This document shows positions 52,360 to 62,258 of a stretch of 64,000 nucleotides of DNA, in pieces. The stretch's first letter is position 1. Each line of letters begins with the position of its first letter. A program made the position numbers and the translations under genes. The notes beneath the pieces were generated by a model. The model saw only the letters and a list, made by a program, of their open reading frames with translations, had not been told where the DNA came from and did not search any database. The stretch is from Aquimarina sp. MMG016 (lineage in GTDB: Bacteria > Bacteroidota > Bacteroidia > Flavobacteriales > Flavobacteriaceae): the NCBI RefSeq assembly GCF_018100805.1, contig NZ_JAGJEA010000018.1:1-64000 (forward strand). The letters run 5' to 3'.

Positions 52360-53646
52360 ATGGCCACTCAATTTTCAGATTTAGACATTATAGACCCAAT
52401 ACAAGAAGCACTCCAAGCAATAGATGTTCTTACCCCTACTGCTATTCAGGAAAAAGCCATTCCGGCACTACTGACAACCAAAAAGGATATGGTGGCACTT
52501 GCCAAAACCGGTTCAGGTAAAACCATTGCTTTCGGGCTTCCTTTATTACAACTCATAGACCGAACAAATCCTACTATACAAGCTGTTATCGTTGTACCGA
52601 CAAGAGAACTAGGGCAACAGATACACAGGAATATAGAATCTTTTGCAACACAAATGCCCGAAGTTAAGATTGCAGCAGTCTGTGGAGGGGTACCTATTAA
52701 ACCACAAATAAAACGTCTTACCAAGCCAACACAAATTGTAGTAGCTACACCAGGACGTTTAATAGATTTAATCAAACGACAAGCAATTAACATTAAGAAT
52801 GCTAACTATCTCGTATTGGATGAGGCAGATGAAATGGTAAGTTCATTGGGAGAAGGCCTTGATGATATTGTAAAGGAGCTTCCTAATAATAGAAGGACAA
52901 TACTTTTTTCGGCGACATTGCCTGGTTCCATCAAGCAACTCGTACAAAATTACATGTCCAAAAATGTCATCCAAATCGAATCAGAGATGGAGACTATAGG
53001 ACATCAAGGTATTACGCATCAATATGTCGTTGTAGAACCTATCGAGAAGTTAGACGTTTTAATGCATTTTCTGAATACACGACTTGGTCAACGTGGGATT
53101 ATCTTCTGCAAAACGAAAGCAGCAGTGAATAAACTTGCTAAGAATCTTGCGATTAACAAATTCTCTTCAGGAGCATTGCACGGAAGCCTCTCACAACCCA
53201 TTAGAGACCGCATCATGGGACAGTTTAGAGAAGGACATATCGATATTTTGGTTGCTACAGACCTGGCAGCAAGAGGTATTGATGTAAAAGAAATCACCTA
53301 TGTTGTTAATTATCATCTTCCGGACGTGTATGAGGTATATGTGCATCGAAGTGGTCGTACAGCAAGGGCTGGAGTTCCGGGTTATGCATTGACGATATTA
53401 CAACAAGAAGAAAAACATGAGATTAAAGATTTTGAAGACGAGTTAGGGATCTCTTTTTCTGCTTTCGCGAAAGCAGATCCTCAGACCCTGGAAGAGAATA
53501 ATACCCTACTATGGGCTAAAAAAATATTTAAAACCAAACCTAACCATACTATCACACCGGAATTTAAAGAAAAAGTACACACTGTATTTCATCATCTTAC
53601 TAAAGAAGAACTTATAGATAAACTATTGGCGTATTACCATAGCTAA
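52360..53646 (+). CDS. DEAD-box RNA helicase, 428 aa
   Basis: An ATP-dependent RNA helicase of the RhlE/CsdA type. Motifs: Q-motif around TPTAIQEKAIP, Walker A AKTGSGKT (48-55), PTREL, TPGR, DEAD (154-157), SAT, and in the second domain ARGID and HRSGRTARAG. It is short, with no long C-terminal tail. Placed after the cold-shock gene and 42 bases before a second helicase, it likely helps unwind RNA in the cold. A 20-base palindrome lies in its coding sequence at 53458-53477. Confidence 0.93.
   Translation: MATQFSDLDIIDPIQEALQAIDVLTPTAIQEKAIPALLTTKKDMVALAKTGSGKTIAFGLPLLQLIDRTNPTIQAVIVVPTRELGQQIHRNIESFATQMPEVKIAAVCGGVPIKPQIKRLTKPTQIVVATPGRLIDLIKRQAINIKNANYLVLDEADEMVSSLGEGLDDIVKELPNNRRTILFSATLPGSIKQLVQNYMSKNVIQIESEMETIGHQGITHQYVVVEPIEKLDVLMHFLNTRLGQRGIIFCKTKAAVNKLAKNLAINKFSSGALHGSLSQPIRDRIMGQFREGHIDILVATDLAARGIDVKEITYVVNYHLPDVYEVYVHRSGRTARAGVPGYALTILQQEEKHEIKDFEDELGISFSAFAKADPQTLEENNTLLWAKKIFKTKPNHTITPEFKEKVHTVFHHLTKEELIDKLLAYYHS
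53458..53477. repeat. 20-base perfect palindrome inside the helicase gene
   Basis: The sequence TCTGCTTTCGCGAAAGCAGA reads the same on both strands, centred on TTTCGCGAAA. I recall this kind of CTTTCGCGAAAG palindrome as frequent in Flavobacteriia genomes. It encodes SAFAKA, so it is compatible with the protein. Confidence 0.75.
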
Positions 53647-53688
53647 AGTCAAGAATCAGAAAATTATAAAAACAAATCAATAGTCGCA

Positions 53689-55002
53689 ATGGCAAATAGT
53701 ATTAAAAAACAGCAGGATATTTTAACTAAATTAAATATTCAAGAGTTGAATCCAATGCAGGCAGAAGCTATTTCTGTAATTGATTGTACTACAAATACAA
53801 TGATTCTTTCTCCAACAGGTACAGGTAAAACCCTGGCTTTTTTATTACCAATCATTAAAACATTAGATCCCAATAATACTGATGTGCAAGCATTGATTTT
53901 AGTTCCTTCGCGTGAATTAGCTATACAAATTGAACAAGTAGTTAGAAATATGGGAACCGGTTTTAAGGTGAATGCGGTATATGGTGGACGTCCTATGTCT
54001 AAAGATAAAATAGAGCTCAAGCATACACCTGCTATTTTAATTGGAACTCCTGGTAGAATTTCAGATCATTTTAGTAACGATCGATTCTCTAAAACAAGTA
54101 TCAAAACATTAATATTAGACGAGTTTGACAAGTCACTAGAAGTAGGTTTTGAGTATGAAATGAGAGGAATTCTCAATCAATTATCAAATCTAAATAAGCG
54201 CATTCTAACGTCTGCTACTCAAGGTGTTGAGATCCCAAACTTTGTACGATTAGATCAGCCCGCCATTATTAATTATTTAGAAAAGAATACAGCGCAAAAA
54301 TTAGCTATTAAAACTGTTATCTCTCCTGCTAAAGATAAATCACAAACCTTATTAGATTTAATCTTACATATTGGTAATCAACCCGGAATCATTTTCTGTA
54401 ATTTTAGAGACAGTATTGAAATTGTGAGTACATTCTTAGACAAAAATAAGATTAGTCATGGTTGTTTTTCCGGAGGGATGGAGCAAAAAGATAGAGAACG
54501 TGCTCTTATAAAATTTAGAAACGGAACCACTCAAATTTTAATAGCCACAGATTTGGCAGCCAGAGGAATCGATATTCCGGAATTAAAATTTATTATTCAT
54601 TATGAACTGCCACATGCAATAGAAGAGTTTACTCATCGTAATGGCAGAACTGCCAGAGTAAATGCAAAAGGAACTGCTTATGTATTAAAATGGGAAAAAG
54701 AGCATTTACCGGAGTTTATAAAAAAATCGAAAGACGAAGATATTTCTGGGAAGACGACATATAAAGCTCGGTTTTGGGAAACCTTATTTATTTCCGGAGG
54801 AAGAAAAGATAAAATATCTAAAGGGGATATTGCTGGTATGTTTTTCAAACAAGGCGGTATTCATAAAGACCAACTGGGGATAATTGAATTAAAGCAAGAT
54901 TGTGCATTTGTGGCTGTACCTCAAACCATTGCTAATGAACTAGTAAAAAAATTGAACAATACACGACTTAAAAAGAAAAAAGTACGTATTACAGTAATTT
55001 AG
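53689..55002 (+). CDS. DEAD-box-like helicase with DEFD motif, 437 aa
   Basis: A two-domain RNA helicase fold. Motifs: Walker A SPTGTGKT (41-48), PSREL, TPGR, motif II DEFD (144-147, the usual DEAD is changed at the third position), SAT, ARGID and HRNGRTARV, and a C-terminal extension (about 345-437) ending in a basic KKKKVRITVI that resembles a DbpA-like RNA-binding domain. It directly follows the other helicase (42 bases), so the two are probably co-expressed and not redundant. Confidence 0.9.
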   Translation: MANSIKKQQDILTKLNIQELNPMQAEAISVIDCTTNTMILSPTGTGKTLAFLLPIIKTLDPNNTDVQALILVPSRELAIQIEQVVRNMGTGFKVNAVYGGRPMSKDKIELKHTPAILIGTPGRISDHFSNDRFSKTSIKTLILDEFDKSLEVGFEYEMRGILNQLSNLNKRILTSATQGVEIPNFVRLDQPAIINYLEKNTAQKLAIKTVISPAKDKSQTLLDLILHIGNQPGIIFCNFRDSIEIVSTFLDKNKISHGCFSGGMEQKDRERALIKFRNGTTQILIATDLAARGIDIPELKFIIHYELPHAIEEFTHRNGRTARVNAKGTAYVLKWEKEHLPEFIKKSKDEDISGKTTYKARFWETLFISGGRKDKISKGDIAGMFFKQGGIHKDQLGIIELKQDCAFVAVPQTIANELVKKLNNTRLKKKKVRITVI

Positions 55003-55080
55003 TCTGGTTGATATATAAACTATATATTCTGTTTCTAAAAAATTAGTATCTTAAAACTATTAAAAAAAGATCTTTTTTAG

Positions 55081-55656
55081 ATGACCAATTTACCGGAGCT
55101 ATATTTTAAAAATGATGGAGAATGGCGTACCTGGCTGCACGAAAATCATCATACGACTATAGGTGTGTATCTGATTTTTTATAAGGTAGAAACCAAAAAG
55201 CCGAGTATGCGTTGGGAAGAAGCAGTAAGAGTAGCTCTGTGTTATGGCTGGATAGACTCCACAGTTAAACGACTAGATGAGGAACGCCGACGACAATATT
55301 TTTGCCCTCGCAAACCCAAAAGCGTGTGGAGCAAAGTCAATAAAAACCATATTATAGAACTCATCAAACTAGAATTAATGCACCAAAGTGGTTTGAATTC
55401 TATAGAAATTGCCAAAGAAAATGGTTCCTGGACTGCATTAGACGATGTAGAAAATGGTGTCATCCCAGATGATCTGCAAAAAGCTTTTAACCGAAACCCT
55501 AAGGCTTTTGAAAACTATCAAAACTTTGCCCCTGGTTATCGCAAAAGCTACTTATATTGGTTGAATCAAGCAAAACGACAAGAAACTCGTGATAAGCGTA
55601 TAAAAGAAATTATCAAATACTGTAAAGCGAATGAGAAATCAAGAGGTAATTGGTGA
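55081..55656 (+). CDS. YdeI/OmpD-associated (OmdA) family protein, 191 aa
   Basis: The N-terminal half has WRTWLHENHHTT, VGVYLIF-like strands and RWEEAVRVALCYGWIDS, and the C-terminal OmdA segment has ALDDVENGVIPDDLQKAF and a closing SYLYWLNQAKRQETR, as in the YdeI/OmpD-associated family. Some members were named bacteriocin-protection proteins, but the mechanism is not established. It faces a GG-leader peptide gene (55864-56073), which makes that old name worth testing. Confidence 0.85.
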   Translation: MTNLPELYFKNDGEWRTWLHENHHTTIGVYLIFYKVETKKPSMRWEEAVRVALCYGWIDSTVKRLDEERRRQYFCPRKPKSVWSKVNKNHIIELIKLELMHQSGLNSIEIAKENGSWTALDDVENGVIPDDLQKAFNRNPKAFENYQNFAPGYRKSYLYWLNQAKRQETRDKRIKEIIKYCKANEKSRGNW

Positions 55657-55812
55657 CAAGTAATCAGTAAATTACAGTTTACATTGTCTGCAGAAGATTA
55701 AGTGTATGTATTGTAAAGAAAATGATTAAAGAAGGTCTGTCCTTGATGTATCGCTGCCCTAAAAAGATAAATCTCATCATTCATCTAAAATATGATAAGT
55801 TGTTACTTTAGA

Positions 55813-55856
55813 TTAAATAACTAAAACGGACTTGTAAGTCCGTTTTAGTTATTTAA
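55813..55856. terminator. Long bidirectional terminator hairpin
   Basis: A perfect 21-pair stem (55813-55833 with 55836-55856) around a two-base centre, containing AAAACGGACTT and its complement. It has A/T-rich ends on both strands and sits between converging genes, so it can end both the YdeI/OmdA transcript and the GG-leader peptide transcript. Confidence 0.8.
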
Positions 55857-55863
55857 AGATATA

Positions 55864-56073
55864 TTATAAGCAGCATTTATCGTTTCTAATAGTTCCAAAA
55901 CAAACTGCTCCTGACGGACTTGGTATCGCACAAAAAGTACCATTTATATCAGAAAGATAAGGACTAAAACATCCTCGAGGACAATCTGATAAAGTAGCTC
56001 CTCCGTTAATTTTGCTTTGAGAGTTCTTTGAAAGTTTTTGAATACCTTCAATTTTCAACATTGATTTTCTCAT
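55864..56073 (-). CDS. GG-leader, six-cysteine secreted peptide precursor, 69 aa
   Basis: The N-terminus MRKSMLKIEGIQKLSKNSQ followed by SKINGG is the double-glycine leader typical of Bacteroidota peptides exported by C39-peptidase ABC transporters. Cleavage after Gly25 would release a 44-residue core with Cys at 31, 35, 48, 58, 67 and 68, ending CCL. The spacing could give three disulfides; the core has few Ser/Thr for lanthionine rings, so disulfides look likelier. No exporter or modifying enzyme is in the window. The frame is open to 56109, but the ATG at 56071-56073 fits the leader. It may be a bacteriocin or a signal peptide. Confidence 0.72.
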   Translation of the reverse strand: MRKSMLKIEGIQKLSKNSQSKINGGATLSDCPRGCFSPYLSDINGTFCAIPSPSGAVCFGTIRNDKCCL

Positions 56074-56354
56074 AAAAAATAGGTTTAAGAGTTTATATAA
56101 CCTAAACATTTATTGTCAGTTAGGCATCTGACATCTCATACTAAATTATTGTATTAAAAATAGAAAAAATACTTTGAGAAAAGGTGTTTTTTCCCTTAAT
56201 TTTTATGAGTTATTTGAATCTGAAAATTTTAATCCTCAAAACTTACAAACTCACATACTCCCTTACTCATATACTCACAAGCTCCCCTTAACATCACTTT
56301 AAGAGTTTTTATGTACGAATTCACTATTTTTCAGTATTCATAAATTACTCAACA

Positions 56355-59300
56355 ATGCACAAACACATGATTGCTATACTCATACTCGGAGTATGTTTTA
56401 CATTTAACACACAAGCACAGAAAAAGAAAAAGGATAAAAAGGAAGAAGAAAGCAAATGGGAAGTTACTAACCCCAAAGGAGAATTCAATTATAAAGATCA
56501 CACCTTCACTACAGACGAGGGTACCTGGATGAACCTGGATGTAAGCCCAGATGGAGAGACGATTGTATTTGACCTTTTGGGAGATATCTATAGTATACCT
56601 ATCAGTGGTGGCAATGCCAACACGTTGCGCACAGGGATTCCTTTTGAGATACAACCTCGTTTTAGCCCTGATGGTAAAAAAATATCGTTTACCAGTGATG
56701 CCGGTGGTGGTGATAATATTTGGGTAATGAATACTGATGGATCCGATGCTAAGCAGATTACCAAAGAGAAATTTAGATTATTGAATAATGCCACCTGGAT
56801 GCCGGATGGTAATTTTCTGATCGCGAGAAAACATTTTACTTCTCAGCGCTCTCTAGGTGCTGGTGAAATGTGGCAATATCATATCAGTGGAGGCACCGGA
56901 TTACAGATCACCAAAAGAAAAAATGATCAGCAGGATGTAAATGAGCCCAATATATCGCCTGATGGAAAGTATATGTACTACAGTGAAGATATGTATCCGG
57001 GAGGTTCTTTTCAATATAACAAAGATCCAAACAAACAGATCTATGTAATCAAAAGATATGAGTTCGAAACCGGAAAAACCACAAGAGTAACCGGTGGACC
57101 TGGTGGTGCCGCAAGGCCACAGGTATCAAGAGATGGTAAGAAACTGGCTTTTGTAAAAAGAGTACGTACTAAATCGGTATTATTTATCCACGACCTGGAA
57201 ACAGGAGAAGAATGGCCTATTTATGACCAACTGAATAAAGACCAGCAAGAAGCCTGGGCGATCTTTGGGATATACCCTAATTTTAGCTGGATGCCTAATG
57301 ATAAAGAAATTATCTTCTGGTCCGGTGGAAAGATCAACAAAATAAATATAGAAAACTCACAAGTAACTAATATTCCGTTCACAGTAAATGCTACTGTAAA
57401 AATTGCAGAAACACTTCATTTTAATGCTCCGGTAGCACCAAATAATTTTACGGCCAAGGTAATTCGTAATGCAGTAACATCTCCTGACGGAAAAACAGTT
57501 GTGTTTAGTGCCTTAGGCCATCTTTATAAGAAAACTTTACCAAACGGAAAACCTCAGCGATTAACAACACAATTTACAGATCTGGAGTTTGAACCTAACT
57601 TTTCTCCAAATGGGCAACAGATTGTATATGTTAGCTGGAATGATGAAAATTTAGGAGCAATCCACACCATTCCGGTAACCGGTGGTAATGCTACCAAACT
57701 TACTTCTAAAAGAGGGATCTATAGAACCCCGGCTTATAATGCTACAGGAAGTTTAATTACCTACAGAAAGGAAAACGGAAACAGTGATCAGGGATTAAGT
57801 TTTACCAAGAACACAGGAATCTATACGATGTCTACTACTGGTGCTAATGCCAAATTGGTTATAGATGAAGGTGAATATCCTATGTTCTCTAAAGATGGTC
57901 AGCGTATTTTTTATCAAATCGGAGGAACGTATTTTGGCAGTCTTACCAAAGAACTGAAGTCTGTAAACCTTAACGGAAAAGATAAAAAGACGCATATCAA
58001 ATCTAAATATGCTAATCGTCTTGTACCTAGTCCTGACAATAAATGGATCGCATTTACCAACCTACACAAAGCTTTTATAGCTCCTTTAGTATTAAATGGT
58101 AAAGCGATTGATCTGGATAATAAATCAAAATCGGTTCCGGTATCACAGATATCTAAAGATGCAGGGATTAACCTACATTGGTCCAGGGATAGCAAAAAGA
58201 TTTTCTGGACATTGGGAGATGAATATTTTGCCAATGACATAAAAGACAGGTATACCTTCTTACCAGGCTCTCCAGAAAAAGTAGCTGATATCACTACCGA
58301 AGGTATCAAGATCGGACTCAAAGTACAAACTGATGTACCACAAGGCAGTATCGCCTTTACAAATGCACGTATTATAACTATGGAAGGTGATCAGGTTATC
58401 GAAGAAGGTACTATCATCATCAAAGGAAATCGTATAGAAAAGCTAGGTAAAGCATCAGATATTAGTGTTCCCACAGATGCCAAGGTATTTAATGTAAAGG
58501 GTAAAACCATTATGCCGGGTATCGTAGATGCTCATGCACATATTGGTGGTTTTAGATATGGGCTAACTACCCAAAAGCACTGGCAACTATATGCAAATCT
58601 GGCTTTTGGAGTAACCACATCACACGATCCTTCAGCCAATACAGAATCTATTTTCACCATGTCAGAAATGATCAAAGCAGGTAAAATGGTTGGTCCACGT
58701 ATCTACTCCACTGGAATTATTCTTTATGGAGCAGATGGTGATTTTAAAGCAGTAGTAAACAAATTAGACGATGCAAGGTCAGCCATCAAAAGAACCAAAG
58801 CCTTTGGTGCTAAATCGGTAAAAAGTTATAATCAACCGCGTAGAGACCAACGTCAGCAGGTACTACAAGCTGCTCGAGAAATGGAAATCAATGTAGTACC
58901 CGAAGGAGGATCTACTTTCTATCATAATATGTCAATGATTATGGATGGACATACTGGAGTGGAACATAATATTCCTGTAGCACCAGTTTATAAAGATGTA
59001 AATGAGTTATGGAAGACCAGTAAAACAGGGTACACTCCTACCTTAATTGTGAACTACGGAGGAATGAATGGTGAATATTATTTCTACCAAAATGATAAAG
59101 TCTGGGAAAATGAAAAACTCCTGAAATATACTCCAAGATCTATTATAGATGCGCGTGCTAGACATAGAACTATGGTACCGAATGAAGAATATGAAAATGG
59201 GCATATCCTAGTTTCTCAAACTTGTAAAGCATTAACTGACCTCGGAGTAAAAGTGAATCTGGGTGCCCATGGGCAATTGCAAGGACTTGGCGCACATTGG

Positions 59301-59666
59301 GAACTATGGATGTTCGAACAAGGCGGAATGACCAAAATGGAAGCATTGCGAGCAGCAACCATCAATGGAGCACAATATATAGGCGCAGGAAATGATATTG
59401 GTTCTTTAAAAGAAGGAAAATTAGCCGACTTGATTGTTTTGGATAAAAATCCGATAGAAGATATCCGTAATACTGAAACTGTAAAATATACGATGGTAAA
59501 TGGTAGACTATATGATACCGAAACGATGAATGAAATCGGAAACACAACTAGAGAAAGATCTAAATTCTGGTGGGAAAACAACCGATATAGTCAAGCATTT
59601 CCTTGGCATCAGGAATCACAGAGTTTTATGAAACCTGGATGTGGATGTCATATTGGACATAACTAA
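56355..59666 (+). CDS. Exported amidohydrolase with N-terminal PD40/TolB-like propeller, 1103 aa
   Basis: A large exported two-part protein. Signal peptide (1-22, ending TQAQ); PD40/TolB-like beta-propeller (about 40-650) with repeats such as FSPDGKKISF, NISPDGKYMYY and FSPNGQQIVY; and an imidazolonepropionase-type amidohydrolase domain (about 665-1085) with the metal site HAHIGG (His727, His729), GHTGVEH and a late GAHGQLQGLG segment. The C-terminal end carries GCGCHIGH. Similar giant amidohydrolases occur in Bacteroidota; their substrates (dipeptides or related amides) are not certain. It is followed by an iminopeptidase-like and two further amidohydrolase genes. Confidence 0.92.
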   Translation: MHKHMIAILILGVCFTFNTQAQKKKKDKKEEESKWEVTNPKGEFNYKDHTFTTDEGTWMNLDVSPDGETIVFDLLGDIYSIPISGGNANTLRTGIPFEIQPRFSPDGKKISFTSDAGGGDNIWVMNTDGSDAKQITKEKFRLLNNATWMPDGNFLIARKHFTSQRSLGAGEMWQYHISGGTGLQITKRKNDQQDVNEPNISPDGKYMYYSEDMYPGGSFQYNKDPNKQIYVIKRYEFETGKTTRVTGGPGGAARPQVSRDGKKLAFVKRVRTKSVLFIHDLETGEEWPIYDQLNKDQQEAWAIFGIYPNFSWMPNDKEIIFWSGGKINKINIENSQVTNIPFTVNATVKIAETLHFNAPVAPNNFTAKVIRNAVTSPDGKTVVFSALGHLYKKTLPNGKPQRLTTQFTDLEFEPNFSPNGQQIVYVSWNDENLGAIHTIPVTGGNATKLTSKRGIYRTPAYNATGSLITYRKENGNSDQGLSFTKNTGIYTMSTTGANAKLVIDEGEYPMFSKDGQRIFYQIGGTYFGSLTKELKSVNLNGKDKKTHIKSKYANRLVPSPDNKWIAFTNLHKAFIAPLVLNGKAIDLDNKSKSVPVSQISKDAGINLHWSRDSKKIFWTLGDEYFANDIKDRYTFLPGSPEKVADITTEGIKIGLKVQTDVPQGSIAFTNARIITMEGDQVIEEGTIIIKGNRIEKLGKASDISVPTDAKVFNVKGKTIMPGIVDAHAHIGGFRYGLTTQKHWQLYANLAFGVTTSHDPSANTESIFTMSEMIKAGKMVGPRIYSTGIILYGADGDFKAVVNKLDDARSAIKRTKAFGAKSVKSYNQPRRDQRQQVLQAAREMEINVVPEGGSTFYHNMSMIMDGHTGVEHNIPVAPVYKDVNELWKTSKTGYTPTLIVNYGGMNGEYYFYQNDKVWENEKLLKYTPRSIIDARARHRTMVPNEEYENGHILVSQTCKALTDLGVKVNLGAHGQLQGLGAHWELWMFEQGGMTKMEALRAATINGAQYIGAGNDIGSLKEGKLADLIVLDKNPIEDIRNTETVKYTMVNGRLYDTETMNEIGNTTRERSKFWWENNRYSQAFPWHQESQSFMKPGCGCHIGHN

Positions 59667-59713
59667 ATTGACCTGGATTATTATACTAGCTCCTGAAATT
59701 TTAAAACACAATT

Positions 59714-60811
59714 ATGAAAACTCTACAATATCTTCTCCTGATCACTTTGGTCATACTGCAAAGCTGTGTTTATTCTAAAACTGAAGAAAAAGTAGTCTTA
59801 GAAGAAAAACAAAATGATGCTGTCAACTATTTTGACTATACCAATCGTGATGATCAATTTATGGGTGGTATTAAGATGATACCGATCACCTCACCCAAAG
59901 GAGAATTTAAAGTTTGGACCAAACGCATCGGTAACAACCCAAAAATCAAAGTACTCCTACTTCACGGAGGGCCGGGAATGACACATGAGATCTACGAGTG
60001 TTTTGATGGGTATTTTCCTCAAGAAGGTATCGAATACTATTACTACGATCAACTAGGTTCTTATTATAGCGATCAACCTAAGGATAAAAGTCTTTGGGAT
60101 TTACCAAGATTTGTTGAAGAGGTGGAGCAAGTTCGCATAGCTTTGGGATTAAATAAAGACAATTTTTATCTCTACGGACAATCCTGGGGTGGCATCCTGG
60201 GTATGGAATATGCATTAAAATACCAAAACAACCTTAAAGGTTTGATCATCTCTAATATGGTAGCTTCTATCCCTGAATATCAAAAATATTCTGATGAAGT
60301 ACTTGCGCCTAAACTAGACCCTGAGGTACTTAAGGAAATCATGAGTTATGAAGAAGAAGAGGACTATGGCAATGAACGCTATTTAGACCTTATCGTACAA
60401 CATTACTATACTAAACATGTGATCAGAATGCCAGTAGATCAATGGCCGGAACCTATTAATAGATCATTCAAACACCTAAATCCTGATGTATATGTTACTA
60501 TGCAAGGCCCTAGTGAATTTGGTATAAAAGGTGATGCTACGCTCAAAGATTGGGATGTAAAAGATCAGTTATCAAAAATTACCGTTCCTACTTTAACCAT
60601 CGGAGCTACACACGATACTATGGATCCGAAGGAAATGGAGTGGATCGCAAATGAAGTACAAAATGGAAGATATCTACATTGCCCTAACGGGAGTCATCTT
60701 TCTCAATTTGATGATCAAAAGAACTTTTTTAGCGGTTTGATCAAGTTTATTAAAGATGTGGATCAAGGAACATTCAAACAAAAGAAAAAGATAAAAAAAA
60801 TCATCACTTAA
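59714..60811 (+). CDS. Proline iminopeptidase-like alpha/beta hydrolase, lipoprotein, 365 aa
   Basis: A serine hydrolase of the S33 type. Lipoprotein signal with Cys18 in ILQSC; oxyanion motif HGGPG (84-88); nucleophile elbow GQSWGG (Ser157); acid around GATHDTMDP and the His in NGSHLSQ. It removes N-terminal proline in known relatives. It is 47 bases after the large amidohydrolase and 12 bases before the next amidohydrolase, so all four are likely one operon for peptide breakdown at the cell envelope. Confidence 0.92.
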   Translation: MKTLQYLLLITLVILQSCVYSKTEEKVVLEEKQNDAVNYFDYTNRDDQFMGGIKMIPITSPKGEFKVWTKRIGNNPKIKVLLLHGGPGMTHEIYECFDGYFPQEGIEYYYYDQLGSYYSDQPKDKSLWDLPRFVEEVEQVRIALGLNKDNFYLYGQSWGGILGMEYALKYQNNLKGLIISNMVASIPEYQKYSDEVLAPKLDPEVLKEIMSYEEEEDYGNERYLDLIVQHYYTKHVIRMPVDQWPEPINRSFKHLNPDVYVTMQGPSEFGIKGDATLKDWDVKDQLSKITVPTLTIGATHDTMDPKEMEWIANEVQNGRYLHCPNGSHLSQFDDQKNFFSGLIKFIKDVDQGTFKQKKKIKKIIT

Positions 60812-60823
60812 TGATCTATAACT

Positions 60824-62245
60824 ATGAAAAAAGTATTTGTGCTTTTATTGATATTAATAACTATAAGTTGTTCTAAGAAGGAAAAAGAACAATACGATAT
60901 AGTTATTTCTGATGTCAACCTGATTGATATAGAAGACGGAAGTATAGCAACAAAAACTGTCTTTACACGTCAAGGAAAGATCGTAAAAATAGTTTCAGTG
61001 GATAGTTCAGAGAATTATTTTTTTAAAGAAAAAATTGATGGAAAAGATAAATTTATGCTTCCCGGATTTTGGGATAACCACATTCACCTTAGAGGCGGAG
61101 ATTCTTTAATTAATGAAAATAGAAATCTATTACCTTTATTTATTGCTAATGGGATTACAACCGTACGTGATGCCGGTGGTGACCTAACCACTTCTGTTTT
61201 ACAATGGAAAAAAGAAATTAAAAATAATACTTTGATTGGTCCTACCATTTATACATCAGGACCAAAATTGGATGGAGCTAATGCAACTTGGGCAGGATCT
61301 ATAGTAGTTGAATCTAAAGGTGATGTCATCAAAGCTTTAGATTCTTTACAAAAGATCCCTTCGGATTTTGTAAAAATCTATGATAGTCGAATTTCTAGAG
61401 ATAACTATTTAGAAATTCTAAAACAAGCTTCACGACGAGGAATAATTTCCTCCGGACATATGCCTTTTACAATAGAACTCAATGAAGCGGTTGATTCTGG
61501 AATTGGAGCCATCGAACATCTCTATTATATCTTGAAAGGTTGTTCTGCAAATGAAAAAGAAATCACACAGGCTATTATTAATAAAAAAGTAGGATTTTGG
61601 AGTGCTATGGATGGCCTGATAGCTACGTATAATGATACTACTGCACAGAAAACTTTTAAATCTTTAATTGATCACAACACCTACGTTGTTCCTACATTGC
61701 ATATTGGTAATGTGCTTAGTTATCTTGATGAAGTAGATCATACTAATGACCCATACCTGAAAATCATAGGAAAAGGAATTATCAAAACATACCAAGGACG
61801 TATCAAAAGAGCTCTTAACGCTTCTGATGAAGCTAAGAAATCCAGAAAAGAACTTAATACTTTTTTTAAAGGATTGACAAAATCTTTACACGATTCGGGA
61901 GTTGGATTATTAGCTGGTTCTGATAGTGGAGCTTATAATTCCTATACGTATTCAGGGATTTCACTTCATCAGGAATTAGAAAGCTTAGTAGATGTAGGAT
62001 TAACTACTTTAGAAACATTGCAAACTTCTGCTTATAATGGATCAAAATATTTAAATAAAGACTCCTTATCTGGAACTATTGATATTGGTAAAGTTTCTGA
62101 TTTGGTGATCTTACATAGTAATCCACTTGAAGATATTAAAAATACACGTAATATATATCGTGTCATTAAGGGAAATCAAATATATGACCCCCAGGAAATT
62201 GCTAAGCAATATGATTGTTTGGAGTGCTTTACTTTCGAAAATTAA
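60824..62245 (+). CDS. Amidohydrolase lipoprotein, 473 aa
   Basis: Lipoprotein signal with Cys16 in TISCS. Amidohydrolase barrel: metal ligands His86 and His88 in NHIHLRGG, FVKIYDSR (carbamylated-Lys position), SSGHMPF, IEHLYY and the late Asp in LAGSDSGA. It resembles imidazolonepropionase-like and Xaa-Pro dipeptidase-like enzymes. It is a paralogue of 62259-63620 and of the C-terminal half of 56355-59666. Twelve bases after the iminopeptidase gene. Confidence 0.9.
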   Translation: MKKVFVLLLILITISCSKKEKEQYDIVISDVNLIDIEDGSIATKTVFTRQGKIVKIVSVDSSENYFFKEKIDGKDKFMLPGFWDNHIHLRGGDSLINENRNLLPLFIANGITTVRDAGGDLTTSVLQWKKEIKNNTLIGPTIYTSGPKLDGANATWAGSIVVESKGDVIKALDSLQKIPSDFVKIYDSRISRDNYLEILKQASRRGIISSGHMPFTIELNEAVDSGIGAIEHLYYILKGCSANEKEITQAIINKKVGFWSAMDGLIATYNDTTAQKTFKSLIDHNTYVVPTLHIGNVLSYLDEVDHTNDPYLKIIGKGIIKTYQGRIKRALNASDEAKKSRKELNTFFKGLTKSLHDSGVGLLAGSDSGAYNSYTYSGISLHQELESLVDVGLTTLETLQTSAYNGSKYLNKDSLSGTIDIGKVSDLVILHSNPLEDIKNTRNIYRVIKGNQIYDPQEIAKQYDCLECFTFEN

Positions 62246-62258
62246 AAACACAACCAAA

